Assembly: GCA_029239575.1 (NCBI GenBank)
Contig: JARBUP010000123.1
Coordinates: 1 to 8,133, forward strand
Reading direction: 5' to 3'
Origin: Bacillota bacterium
GTDB taxonomy: Bacteria; Bacillota; Clostridia; Tissierellales; Sedimentibacteraceae
Length of the DNA stretch: 8,133 nucleotides
Position 1 is the stretch's first letter; every line of letters begins with the position of its first letter. Of this stretch, positions 1 through 7,281 are shown piece by piece. Made by a program: the position numbers and the translations under genes. Below the pieces are notes generated by a model that was not told the origin of the DNA, did no database searches, and saw nothing but the letters and a program-made list of their open reading frames with translations.

Positions 1-135
1 AAGCAAGTTCTTAAGATTGAAAACGAGAAAATAGTAATAGCTGAAAGAGAAAAATGTATATCTTGTGGAATGTGTGAATTAAGATGTCCTGACAATGCTA
101 TTTACTTAGTAGGAGGAAATAACGATGAGCAATAA
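1..135 (+). CDS. korD: 2-oxoacid:ferredoxin oxidoreductase, ferredoxin-like delta subunit (3' end only)
   Basis: Frame 1 is open from the window edge to a TAA at 133-135 and gives the last 44 residues of a protein whose start lies outside the window. Fragment residues 19-30 read CISCGMCELRCP, a CxxCxxCxxxCP motif that binds one 4Fe-4S cluster; only this cluster is visible, and another could lie upstream. In kor/vor enzymes a small ferredoxin subunit of this kind passes electrons from the catalytic core to free ferredoxin, and it is commonly encoded just before the alpha subunit, as here. Its last 11 bases overlap the start of the next gene, and that gene's AGGAGG (111-116) lies inside this one, which points to translational coupling. 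The ferredoxin assignment is firm from the motif; the delta-subunit role is inferred from gene order. Confidence 0.85.
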   Translation, partial: KQVLKIENEKIVIAEREKCISCGMCELRCPDNAIYLVGGNNDEQ

Positions 136-1264
136 TAAATCATATAAATTGCTTCAAGGAAATGAAGCTTGTGTAGAAGGTGCGTTAGCAGCCGGAATGA
201 AATTCTTTGCTGGATATCCTATAACACCATCTACTGAAATAGCAGAATTATCTGCTCAAAAACTGCCAAAGATAGGCGGAAGATTTATTCAAATGGAAGA
301 TGAAATAGCAAGTATGGCTGCTATAATAGGTGGTTCATTAACTGGTTTAAAATCAATGACAGCAACAAGCGGTCCTGGATTTTCACTAATGCAGGAAAAC
401 TTTGGTTATGCATGTATAGCTGAAATACCATGTGTAGTAGTAAATGTTCAAAGAGCTGGTCCAAGTACTGGTCTTCCTACATCACCTGCTCAAGGTGAAG
501 TTATGCAAGCTAAATGGGGTACTCATGGAGATCATCCAGTAATAGCTTTAACTCCAAACTCTGTTCAAGAAACATATGAAATGACAATAAAAGCATTTAA
601 CTTAGCTGAAAAATATAGAACTCCTGTAATTCTCTTAATGGATGAAACAGTTGGCCACATGAGAGAAAAATTAACATTTAAAGATGAATCTGAAATAGAA
701 ATTATAAATAGAAAAAAACCTACTTGTGCACCAGAAGAATATGTTGCATATAGACCTGAAGAAGATATGATACCTCCAATGGCATCATTCGGAGAAGGAT
801 ACAGATACCATGTAACAGGATTATCTCATGATGAAACTGGTTTCCCTACAAACAACAATAAACTTGCAGGAGAACAAGTAGAAAGATTAATTAATAAAGT
901 AGAACAAAATATAGATGATTTTTCATACTATGATGAATATAAAATGGAAGATGCTGAAATAGTAGTATTAGCTTTTGGTGGCGTTTCAAGATCTGCTATG
1001 ACAGCAATCGATGAAATGAGAGAAAACGGCATAAAAGTTGGTATGTTCAGACCAATAACAATGTGGCCAGTTCTTGAAAAACAAATTTCTGCTATAGCTG
1101 ATACAGCAAAAGAAATTTATGTTGCTGAAATGAACTATGGACAATATTTCTATGAAGTTGATAGAATTGCCGGCAAAAAATGCCCTGTAAAGAAAATTGT
1201 CAAAGTAACAGGAGAGCTTATAACTCCAAACGAAATAATTGCCGCAATTAACGGAGGTAAATAA
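125..1264 (+). CDS. korA: 2-oxoacid:ferredoxin oxidoreductase subunit alpha (KorA/VorB type)
   Basis: This 379-residue protein is the alpha subunit of a four-subunit, thiamine-diphosphate-dependent enzyme that converts a 2-oxoacid plus CoA to acyl-CoA and CO2 while reducing ferredoxin in the cytoplasm. Family signatures include YPITPSTE at residues 31-38, the QMEDEIA segment around 56-62, TSGPG at 81-85 and QRAGPSTGLPT at 109-119. These belong to the pyrimidine-binding-type domain, which is completed by the beta subunit. The C-terminal part (about 265-375) matches the domain II fold of the family. The length fits KorA. The start is supported by AGGAGG at 111-116, 8 nt before the ATG. It overlaps the ferredoxin gene by 11 bp and lies 1 bp before the beta subunit gene. 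The substrate (2-oxoglutarate or branched-chain 2-oxoacids) cannot be settled from motifs alone; orthologs are annotated either way. Confidence 0.93.
   Translation: MSNNKSYKLLQGNEACVEGALAAGMKFFAGYPITPSTEIAELSAQKLPKIGGRFIQMEDEIASMAAIIGGSLTGLKSMTATSGPGFSLMQENFGYACIAEIPCVVVNVQRAGPSTGLPTSPAQGEVMQAKWGTHGDHPVIALTPNSVQETYEMTIKAFNLAEKYRTPVILLMDETVGHMREKLTFKDESEIEIINRKKPTCAPEEYVAYRPEEDMIPPMASFGEGYRYHVTGLSHDETGFPTNNNKLAGEQVERLINKVEQNIDDFSYYDEYKMEDAEIVVLAFGGVSRSAMTAIDEMRENGIKVGMFRPITMWPVLEKQISAIADTAKEIYVAEMNYGQYFYEVDRIAGKKCPVKKIVKVTGELITPNEIIAAINGGK
1253..1257 (+). promoter_or_regulatory. Ribosome binding site fixing the korB start
   Basis: GGAGG lies 8 nt before the ATG at 1266. This places the korB start at 1266 rather than at the in-frame ATG at 1239, which lies inside korA and would add nine residues with no family counterpart. 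Confidence 0.85.
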
Positions 1265-1265
1265 C

Positions 1266-2081
1266 ATGAATGCAAGTGAAATAACACAAAAATATTATAG
1301 AGCTGACAAGTTACCTCACATCTGGTGTCCTGGATGCGGTCATGGTACTTTGTTAAACTCAGTTGTTAGAGCAATAGATAAACTTGGACTTAATAAAGAT
1401 GAAGTTGTTGTAGTATCTGGTATTGGATGTTCTTCAAGAGCTCCTGGATATTTAGATTTTAATACATTACACACAACTCACGGTAGAGCATTAGCATTTG
1501 CAACTGGTATTAAACATGCTAATCCAAAATTACATGTTATAGTTATAATGGGTGATGGAGATAGTTCTGCTATTGGTGGAAATCACTTAATACATGCTTG
1601 CAGAAGAAATATAGATATAACAGCAATAGTATTTAATAACAATATATACGGAATGACTGGAGGACAATATTCTCCAACTACTCCTCATGGTGATTTTGGT
1701 ACAACTGCTCCTTACGGAAATATTGATTCAACATTTGACCTTTGCAATTTAGCTCAAGGAGCTGGTGCAACATATGTAGCAAGAGGAACAGCTTACCATG
1801 CAAATGCAATGGATAAACTTATAGAAAAAGGAATTCAAAATAAAGGTTTCTCTTTCATAGAAGGTTTAAGCTTATGCCCAACATATTATGGTAGAAAAAA
1901 CAAAAAAGGTGATGCTGTAAAAATGTTTTCTTTCTTAAAAGATAGTTGTGTTGATAAAAAAGTTGTAGAAAAGAAACCTGAATTAGGCGAAAATAAAGTT
2001 ATAATTGGTGAACTTTACAATAACCCTAAACCAGAATATACAGAAAGTTACCAAGTTATTATTGATAAATTTCAAAAATAA
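1266..2081 (+). CDS. korB: 2-oxoacid:ferredoxin oxidoreductase subunit beta (thiamine diphosphate-binding)
   Basis: This 271-residue beta subunit binds thiamine diphosphate and the cluster nearest the active site. The ThDP/Mg motif is visible as GDGDSSAIGGNH (96-107) followed by NNNIYGMTGGQ (124-134). Four cysteines, C21 and C24 in WCPGCGHG, C55 in GIGCSSR and C204 in SLCPTYYG, match in order and spacing the four 4Fe-4S ligands of the family, so the electron-transfer cluster should be intact. The gene starts 1 bp after korA ends and is followed 12 bp later by korC. With the alpha subunit it forms the catalytic heterodimer that cleaves the 2-oxoacid. The family call is strong; the exact 2-oxoacid is not determined. 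Confidence 0.93.
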   Translation: MNASEITQKYYRADKLPHIWCPGCGHGTLLNSVVRAIDKLGLNKDEVVVVSGIGCSSRAPGYLDFNTLHTTHGRALAFATGIKHANPKLHVIVIMGDGDSSAIGGNHLIHACRRNIDITAIVFNNNIYGMTGGQYSPTTPHGDFGTTAPYGNIDSTFDLCNLAQGAGATYVARGTAYHANAMDKLIEKGIQNKGFSFIEGLSLCPTYYGRKNKKGDAVKMFSFLKDSCVDKKVVEKKPELGENKVIIGELYNNPKPEYTESYQVIIDKFQK

Positions 2082-2093
2082 AGGAGTAAAATA

Positions 2094-2633
2094 ATGTTTA
2101 ATAAAATAGAAATGAGATTAAGCGGTTCTGGTGGTCAAGGTGTTATTCTTGCAGCAATAATATTTGCTGATGCTGCTTTAGCTGACGGATTAAATGCAAT
2201 ACAAACACAATCATATGGTCCTGAGGCAAGAGGTGGAGCTAGTAAAGCTGAAGTAATTATAAGTAAAGACGAAATAAAGTATCCAAAAGTTACAAAAAAT
2301 GACATATTATTAGCATTAACTCAAAAATCTTACGACAAATATATTGCATCTTTAGATAAAGATGGTATACTTGTAGTAGACGAAAGTGTTAATGTCAATG
2401 AAGACGTTCCATATAAAGTATATAAACTTCCAATCATAAATACTGCTATAAATAGTATTGGAACACATATGGTAAGTAACATTGTATCAGTAGGTGTATT
2501 ATATGCACTTATGGGAGATGGAGTTATTAGTTATGATACTATGGTAAGTTCTATATCTGACAGAGTACCGCCAACTACAATTGATAAAAACATTAAAGCT
2601 TTCGAAGAGGGAATAAAACTAATTCGAGGATGA
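2094..2633 (+). CDS. korC: 2-oxoacid:ferredoxin oxidoreductase subunit gamma
   Basis: This 179-residue gamma subunit contributes the CoA-binding-side domain of 2-oxoacid:ferredoxin oxidoreductases. The glycine-rich GSGGQG (residues 11-16) opens the first strand-loop, and QSYGPEARGGASKAEV (about 39-54) is the hallmark of the family. The length is normal for a free-standing gamma subunit. AAGGAG at 2081-2086 overlaps the last base of the korB stop codon and lies 7 nt before the ATG, so translation is probably coupled. It completes the delta-alpha-beta-gamma order, and the next gene, a regulator, starts 6 bp after its TGA. Confidence 0.92.
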   Translation: MFNKIEMRLSGSGGQGVILAAIIFADAALADGLNAIQTQSYGPEARGGASKAEVIISKDEIKYPKVTKNDILLALTQKSYDKYIASLDKDGILVVDESVNVNEDVPYKVYKLPIINTAINSIGTHMVSNIVSVGVLYALMGDGVISYDTMVSSISDRVPPTTIDKNIKAFEEGIKLIRG

Positions 2634-2639
2634 TATTTA

Positions 2640-3503
2640 ATGAATAGCAATGCTGACCTTATAAATCTTATAAAAAGTAATTATTACAAATTTAGTAAAG
2701 GCCAAAAGCAAATTGCTCAATTTATAATTGAGCATTATGATAAAGCTGCTTTTATGACAGCTGCTAAAATAGGTGAAACCGTAGATGTTAGTGAATCTAC
2801 GGTTGTCCGTTTTGCAAGCACAATTGGTTTTTCAGGATTTCCAGACCTTCAAAAAGCTTTACAAGTATTAATTAAAAACAAATTAACAACAGTACAGCGT
2901 ATTGGATTAGATGAAGATGATGAAGACACTGATAAATTGCATAAAAAAATAATTAGAAATGAAATGAACAACTTGCGTTTACTCATGGAGGATGTTAACA
3001 TAGCAGGACTTGAAAAAGCAACTGAGTTAATATTGAACGCAAAAAAAGTCTATATTCTTGGTCTTCGTACTTCTTCAACATTAGCAAATTATCTTGGGTT
3101 TTATTTGGATGTAATACTTGACAATGTAAAAGTACTTAATAATACAGGAGTAAATTCTCTTTATGAAGAAATTATAAGAGTAAAAGAAACCGATGTATTA
3201 ATAGTTATAAGTTTTCCAAGATATTCAAATATGTCTATAGACGCTACAAAATTTGTTAAAGAACATAATGCTAAAATTATAGCTATAACAGATACAGAAG
3301 CATCTCCATTTTATTCTATGGCTGATGTTGCGCTCTTAGCTAAAAGCAATATAGTTTCTTTTGTTGACTCTTTAGTTGTACCTATGTGTATGTTAAATAA
3401 TTTAATAATCAACATAGGTTTACATGAAAAAGATGAAATATTAGAATATTATGAAAGATTAGAAAAGCTATGGGATAATCACAGTATTTATCAAAATGAT
3501 TAA
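2640..3503 (+). CDS. MurR/RpiR-family transcriptional regulator (HTH + SIS domains)
   Basis: This 287-residue DNA-binding regulator has two domains. Residues 1 to about 77 form the RpiR-type helix-turn-helix: TAAKIGETVDVSESTVVRFA at 40-59, followed by the typical STIGFSGFPDLQKAL. A short acidic linker (DEDDEDTD, 91-98) leads to a SIS domain from about 130 to 260 (KKVYILGLRTSS from 135, then LIVISFPRYS). SIS domains bind phosphosugars, and in this family the ligand sets DNA binding. It begins 6 bp after korC with a modest GAGG (2626-2629) and ends at the operon terminator, so it should be made together with the oxidoreductase. Whether it controls this operon, and which ligand it senses, is not shown by the sequence. 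Two perfect inverted repeats lie in its 5' coding part. Confidence 0.92.
   Translation: MNSNADLINLIKSNYYKFSKGQKQIAQFIIEHYDKAAFMTAAKIGETVDVSESTVVRFASTIGFSGFPDLQKALQVLIKNKLTTVQRIGLDEDDEDTDKLHKKIIRNEMNNLRLLMEDVNIAGLEKATELILNAKKVYILGLRTSSTLANYLGFYLDVILDNVKVLNNTGVNSLYEEIIRVKETDVLIVISFPRYSNMSIDATKFVKEHNAKIIAITDTEASPFYSMADVALLAKSNIVSFVDSLVVPMCMLNNLIINIGLHEKDEILEYYERLEKLWDNHSIYQND
2714..2734. repeat. Perfect 9-bp inverted repeat inside the regulator gene
   Basis: TGCTCAATT (2714-2722) and AATTGAGCA (2726-2734) are exact reverse complements separated by 3 nt. They lie within codons of the N-terminal HTH domain of the RpiR-family gene. It may be an operator-like palindrome, an mRNA hairpin or chance; no T-run follows, so it is not a standard terminator. 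Confidence 0.6.
2777..2804. repeat. Perfect 10-bp inverted repeat inside the regulator gene
   Basis: AACCGTAGAT (2777-2786) and ATCTACGGTT (2795-2804) are exact reverse complements around an 8-nt spacer. They overlap the codons of the HTH recognition region, about 66 bp centre to centre from the preceding inverted repeat. The function is unknown; an autoregulatory operator or an mRNA stem is possible. Confidence 0.6.
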
Positions 3504-3511
3504 TTTACAAT

Positions 3512-3541
3512 AAAAGGGGCGGAAATTTCCATCCCTTTTTT
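3512..3541 (+). terminator. Rho-independent terminator ending the kor-regulator operon
   Basis: Starting 8 nt after the regulator's stop codon, AAAAGGG pairs with CCCTTTT. An inner GGAA/TTCC stem continues it, interrupted by one G.T wobble and one C/A mismatch, and the T-run continues to 3541. It separates the oxidoreductase operon from cmk. Confidence 0.8.
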
Positions 3542-3573
3542 ATATTTAATTTTTCCAAAAAATAATATTTTTG

Positions 3574-3602
3574 TTGTTATATTTTAAAATTTGTAATATA
3601 AT
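3574..3602 (+). promoter_or_regulatory. Sigma-A-type promoter for the cmk-plsC-ispH/rpsA cluster
   Basis: A perfect TATAAT (-10) at 3597-3602 sits 17 bp after TTGTTA (3574-3579), which matches the -35 consensus at four of six positions. It lies between the upstream terminator and cmk, and transcription would begin about 35 nt before the cmk start. The spacing and the exact -10 make this the best promoter in the window, but the background is AT-rich. Confidence 0.65.
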
Positions 3603-3643
3603 AGTTTAGTATTTATGAAATACCGCCAAGAAAGGACATTATA

Positions 3644-4309
3644 ATGATAATAGCAATAGATGGTCCATCCGGTGCTGGTAAAAGTACTGTTGCAAAACTT
3701 ATTAGTAAAACCCTTAATTTTGAATACATAGATACTGGTGCAATGTATAGAGCATTAGCTTATAAAGCTTTTAAAAACAGTATTAATATTTGTAAAGAAA
3801 ATGAAGATAATATTAATGAAATGCTTAAAAATACAAGTGTTGACTATGATAATAATTGCATTTATTTGGATGGCGAAAATGTAAATGACAAAATTAGAGA
3901 TGAAATTATTTCAAAAATGTCTTCAAAAATTTCTACCATTGCATATGTTCGTTTAAAAATGGTTGATTTGCAAAGAGCAATAGCTAAAAATAAAGATGTT
4001 GTAATGGATGGAAGAGATATAGGAACAGCAGTTTTTCCAAATGCTAATTATAAATTTTTTATAACTGCAACTGTAGAAAAAAGAGCAAAAAGAAGATATA
4101 ATGAATTAATAAAAAAAGGTATGGATGTTTGTTTCGATGACGTATTATCAGATATTATTAAACGTGATAATAATGACACAACAAGAGAAATTTCTCCATT
4201 ACAAATAGCAGATGATGCAATACTCATAGATACCACGGAAAAAGATATTAATGATGTTGTAAAAGAAATTTTAAATCATGTGCTTAATGGAGGAAAAAAT
4301 GTTTTATAA
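3644..4309 (+). CDS. cmk: Cytidylate kinase (CMP/dCMP kinase)
   Basis: This 221-residue enzyme transfers phosphate from ATP to CMP or dCMP, giving CDP/dCDP for nucleic-acid and phospholipid precursor synthesis in the cytoplasm. The P-loop GPSGAGKS is at residues 7-14, the nucleotide-binding DTGAMYRA at 30-37, DGRDIGT at 122-128, and the lid-region arginines at 174-181 (RDNNDTTR) followed by ISPLQIADDA. Length and motif order are those of a complete Cmk. AAAGGA (3631-3636) precedes the ATG, and the N-terminus IIAIDGPSGAGKST is the usual one. Its last 11 bases overlap plsC. The cmk-plsC-ispH-rpsA order recurs in Clostridia. Confidence 0.96.
   Translation: MIIAIDGPSGAGKSTVAKLISKTLNFEYIDTGAMYRALAYKAFKNSINICKENEDNINEMLKNTSVDYDNNCIYLDGENVNDKIRDEIISKMSSKISTIAYVRLKMVDLQRAIAKNKDVVMDGRDIGTAVFPNANYKFFITATVEKRAKRRYNELIKKGMDVCFDDVLSDIIKRDNNDTTREISPLQIADDAILIDTTEKDINDVVKEILNHVLNGGKNVL
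4289..4293 (+). promoter_or_regulatory. Ribosome binding site fixing the plsC start
   Basis: GGAGG lies 5 nt before the ATG at 4299. The in-frame ATGs at 4278 and 4287 lie upstream of or directly abut this site and have no comparable one of their own, so 4299 is preferred. Confidence 0.8.
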
Positions 4310-4877
4310 ATTAATTAGATTTTTAGCTAAATTGTTATTTAACATTGCTTTTGATATTAAAATTCATAATCCTGAAAAATTTGATTCTTCAAGTGGAAGA
4401 TGTATAATATGCAGTAATCATATATCAAATTTAGATCCAATTACTGTAGCCATATCTACAAAAAGGCAAATTCATTTTATGGCAAAAAAAGAATTGTTTC
4501 CAAATAAATTATTTTCATTTGTTTTAACTAAACTTGGCGCCTTCCCTGTTGACAGAGAAGGTATTTCAATAACATCAATTAAAACTGCAATATCTGTATT
4601 AAATGATGATAATATTCTTGGTATATTTCCTGAAGGAACAAGAGTTGACGGTTATAATGAAAGTAATGCTAAACCAGGTGTTGCTATGATTGCTAATAAA
4701 GCTAATTCAAATATAATACCTATACATATTGTTGGCTCATACAAATTCAGAGGCAAAATTAATATATATTATGGTGAAGAAAAAAATTATTTTAAAAATT
4801 ATTCAGGTAAAATCAGAACTGAACAATATACTGAAATTGGAAAAGAAATATTAAAAGATATTTATAGTTTAAATTAA
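4299..4877 (+). CDS. plsC: 1-acyl-sn-glycerol-3-phosphate acyltransferase (PlsC family)
   Basis: From the preferred start this is a 192-residue acyltransferase of the lysophosphatidic acid acyltransferase family, which adds the second acyl chain to make phosphatidic acid at the membrane. The catalytic HX4D motif is NHISNLDP, with H41 and D46. GAFPVDREG (80-88) and FPEGTR (110-115) are the glycerol-phosphate-binding blocks, and IPIHIVGS (140-147) is the last conserved block. An N-terminal hydrophobic/amphipathic stretch (about residues 2-20) may attach it to the membrane. It overlaps cmk by 11 bp, which suggests coupled translation. A 99-bp gap separates it from the fusion gene; I found no clear terminator or promoter in that gap, so read-through is likely. 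The acyl donor (acyl-ACP or acyl-CoA) cannot be told from sequence. Confidence 0.92.
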   Translation: MFYKLIRFLAKLLFNIAFDIKIHNPEKFDSSSGRCIICSNHISNLDPITVAISTKRQIHFMAKKELFPNKLFSFVLTKLGAFPVDREGISITSIKTAISVLNDDNILGIFPEGTRVDGYNESNAKPGVAMIANKANSNIIPIHIVGSYKFRGKINIYYGEEKNYFKNYSGKIRTEQYTEIGKEILKDIYSLN

Positions 4878-4976
4878 AATTAATAAATGGTTACTTCTTA
4901 GAAAATTTTATTTTTCAGATAGATCAAATATTAGTTCACGTAAATTATATAAATTATTTAACAGATAGGTAGCATT

Positions 4977-7271
4977 ATGCATATTGAAAGATCCAAACAC
5001 ACAGGATTTTGCTTTGGAGTAAAAAATGCCGTGGACAAAGCTAAATTCACATTAAATAACGAACAAAAACTATACAGCTATGGAGAAATAATTCATAATA
5101 AAGATGTTGTTAATGACTTACAAAAGCGTGGGTTAAAAGTTATTGAAAATTTAGATTCATTTGATGATATTACTTCAAAACTATTAATAAGATCCCATGG
5201 TGTAGGTAAAAATATAGTAAAGCAAATCAATGAAAAAAACATTGATTTAATTGATGCAACATGTGTAAAAGTGAAACGCATACATAAAATAGTCGAAGAA
5301 AACAAACAAAATGGTTTTGAAATAATAATAGTTGGAGATAAAGATCATCCTGAAGTTTTAGGAATTTTAGGTTGGTGCAATAACCAAGCGGATATAATTC
5401 AAAACGTAGAAGATTTACTTAATTTAAATATTGATGAAAACAAAAAATATTGCTTAGTTTCACAAACAACTTTCAATACAAATGTTTTTGAAAATATAAT
5501 AAATGTAATAAATAATAAATTTAACAATATTACAGTCTACAATACAATATGTGATGCTACAAGAAAAAGACAAGAAGCATGTCAAGAACTCGCGTCAAGG
5601 AGTGATGTAATGCTTATTGTGGGCGGTAAAAACAGTTCAAACACAAAAAAACTTTATGATTTAAGTAAAGTTAATTGTGAAAAAACATTTCTAATTGAAA
5701 ATTATAAGGAAATTCCTTATAAATATATTGATAAAAATACTAAAGTGGGAATTTCAGCTGGAGCATCAACTCCTGACTGGATAATTGAGGAGGTTATTAA
5801 AATGTTAGAAAACCTAAATAACGAGATTAATAATAATGAAAATGAAAAAAGCACAATGCACGAATTGTTCGAAAGCTATGGCGGTGTATCATATATCAGA
5901 CCTGGTGAAATTATAAAAGGAAAAGTTATATCAGTTACTCCTGAAGCAATATCTGTGAACTTAAATTATAAATCAGACGGAATAATCACAAGAGATGAAT
6001 ATTCATTTGGTGAAGTATCAGATTTAACTCAAGTTGTAAATGAAGGCGATGAAATTCAAGCTAAAGTAATTAAAATTTCTGACCAGGACGGCAATGTTAT
6101 TTTAACAAGAAAACCATTAGAAGAAAATAAATTATGGGAAAACTTCGAAACTATGAAAAACGAAGGAACTGTTATTGATGTTAGAATAATTGAAGCTAAT
6201 CAATTTGGTATTAATGGAAAAGTTAATGGAATAAAAGGATTTATACCAAGAAACCAAATTTCTATAACAAGAAATGTTGATCCTTCAGAATATGTTGGTC
6301 AAATATTAAAAGCTAAAATTATAGAAACAAAAAATAATAAAGGCAGAAGACAATTAGTTCTTTCTTCAAGAGCAATAGAAAAGAAAGAAAAAGATACTAA
6401 AGATAACCAAACATGGGAAATCATTCAAGAAGGCGAAATCTATGAAGGCGTTGTTAAAAACTTACAAGATTATGGTGCATTTGTTGAAATAAACGGCATA
6501 GACGGCTTATTACATATTAATGAAATAGCATGGACAAGAATTAAGCATCCATCAGAAGTTTTAAAAGTTGGCGATAAAATTAGTGTAAAAGTTAAATCAG
6601 TTGACAAAGAAAACAAAAAATTATCTTTAAGCTACAAAGCTATGATAAAAAGCCCTTGGTCAGTATTCTGTGAAAAATATAAACAAGATGATGTTGTAAC
6701 AGGAACAGTATCACGTATTGTTGATTTTGGTGCTTTTATTATGATAGATGAAATTGAATGCTTATTACACATAAAAGATATAGACTGGGCAAGAACTGAA
6801 AAAGTTTCAGATGTTTTACAAGTTGGTCAAGAAGTAACTACTAAAATATTAAATATTTCTAAAAAAGGTAGAAAAGTAAGCCTTGGAATGAAACAATTAG
6901 TTGAACATCCTTTTGATGTATTTGCAAAAAATATTAAAAAAGATGATATCATACCAGTTGAAGTAACTCGTATACTTTTAGATGGAGTTCATGTAAAAGC
7001 AGGAGAAGGCGTTGATTGTTTCCTACCAATTCAAAAAGTTTCAAATGAAAAATTAAGAACTCCAGCACAAGTTGTTAAAGTTGGAGAAGTAAAAGATGCT
7101 AAAGTTTTATCAGTTGATTTAAAAGCTAAGAATATAAACTTAACTTTTATAATGGAAGATAAAGGTGATGAATTCAAAAACAATGAAACACCTGTTTCAT
7201 ATATATCTGAAGATGCTAATTTTACTATTGGCGAATCAATTGGAAGCGCCTTAAGCGATTTATTAAAATAG
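4977..7271 (+). CDS. ispH-rpsA: Fusion: 4-hydroxy-3-methylbut-2-enyl diphosphate reductase (IspH) + S1 RNA-binding domain protein (RpsA-like)
   Basis: This 764-residue bifunctional protein joins two unrelated activities. Residues 1 to about 275 are IspH (LytB), the iron-sulfur enzyme of the last step of the MEP isoprenoid pathway, which makes IPP and DMAPP. The cluster cysteines C12 (GFCFGV), C96 (DATC) and C192 (NTIC) are present, as are H40, H74, H124, E126, T165, the SSN at 220-222 and S264. Residues about 310-724 hold five S1-type OB repeats (about 310-378, 395-465, 484-553, 570-637, 655-724), with the clearest signatures in repeats three and four (YGAFVEI, FGAFIMI). This half resembles ribosomal protein S1. 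The Asn/Glu-rich linker (about 277-300) joins the halves. Such fusions are known in Clostridia. The gene's own SD is weak (AGG, 4967-4969), while a strong one lies at the domain junction. Confidence 0.95.
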   Translation: MHIERSKHTGFCFGVKNAVDKAKFTLNNEQKLYSYGEIIHNKDVVNDLQKRGLKVIENLDSFDDITSKLLIRSHGVGKNIVKQINEKNIDLIDATCVKVKRIHKIVEENKQNGFEIIIVGDKDHPEVLGILGWCNNQADIIQNVEDLLNLNIDENKKYCLVSQTTFNTNVFENIINVINNKFNNITVYNTICDATRKRQEACQELASRSDVMLIVGGKNSSNTKKLYDLSKVNCEKTFLIENYKEIPYKYIDKNTKVGISAGASTPDWIIEEVIKMLENLNNEINNNENEKSTMHELFESYGGVSYIRPGEIIKGKVISVTPEAISVNLNYKSDGIITRDEYSFGEVSDLTQVVNEGDEIQAKVIKISDQDGNVILTRKPLEENKLWENFETMKNEGTVIDVRIIEANQFGINGKVNGIKGFIPRNQISITRNVDPSEYVGQILKAKIIETKNNKGRRQLVLSSRAIEKKEKDTKDNQTWEIIQEGEIYEGVVKNLQDYGAFVEINGIDGLLHINEIAWTRIKHPSEVLKVGDKISVKVKSVDKENKKLSLSYKAMIKSPWSVFCEKYKQDDVVTGTVSRIVDFGAFIMIDEIECLLHIKDIDWARTEKVSDVLQVGQEVTTKILNISKKGRKVSLGMKQLVEHPFDVFAKNIKKDDIIPVEVTRILLDGVHVKAGEGVDCFLPIQKVSNEKLRTPAQVVKVGEVKDAKVLSVDLKAKNINLTFIMEDKGDEFKNNETPVSYISEDANFTIGESIGSALSDLLK
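5787..5804 (+). promoter_or_regulatory. Candidate internal ribosome binding site and start codon for a free S1 protein
   Basis: GAGGAGG (5787-5793) lies 8 nt before an in-frame ATG (5802-5804, Met276), right where the IspH domain ends and the linker to the S1 repeats begins. Initiation here would give a 489-residue protein (5802-7271) containing all five S1 repeats. The site is formed by consecutive GAG codons (E271, E272). By eye I found only three in-frame GAG codons in the whole gene, which otherwise uses GAA for glutamate; the third is E283, also at the junction. Use of this site is inferred, not shown. Confidence 0.55.
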
Positions 7272-7281
7272 TGGAATTTAA

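Noticed and set aside
986..1267. Open frame on the - strand opposite korA
   Set aside because: It is antisense to a firmly identified gene, has no recognisable domain and no good ribosome binding site; it is a shadow of korA codon usage.
4278..4298. Longer plsC start at 4278
   Set aside because: The added residues (MCLMEEK) are encoded by the ribosome binding site region itself; GGAGG at 4289-4293 favours the ATG at 4299.
4878..4976. Possible promoter or terminator between plsC and ispH-rpsA
   Set aside because: The 99-bp gap is A+T-rich and contains TATA-like words, but none has a matching -35 at proper spacing, and no stable hairpin with a T-run is visible.
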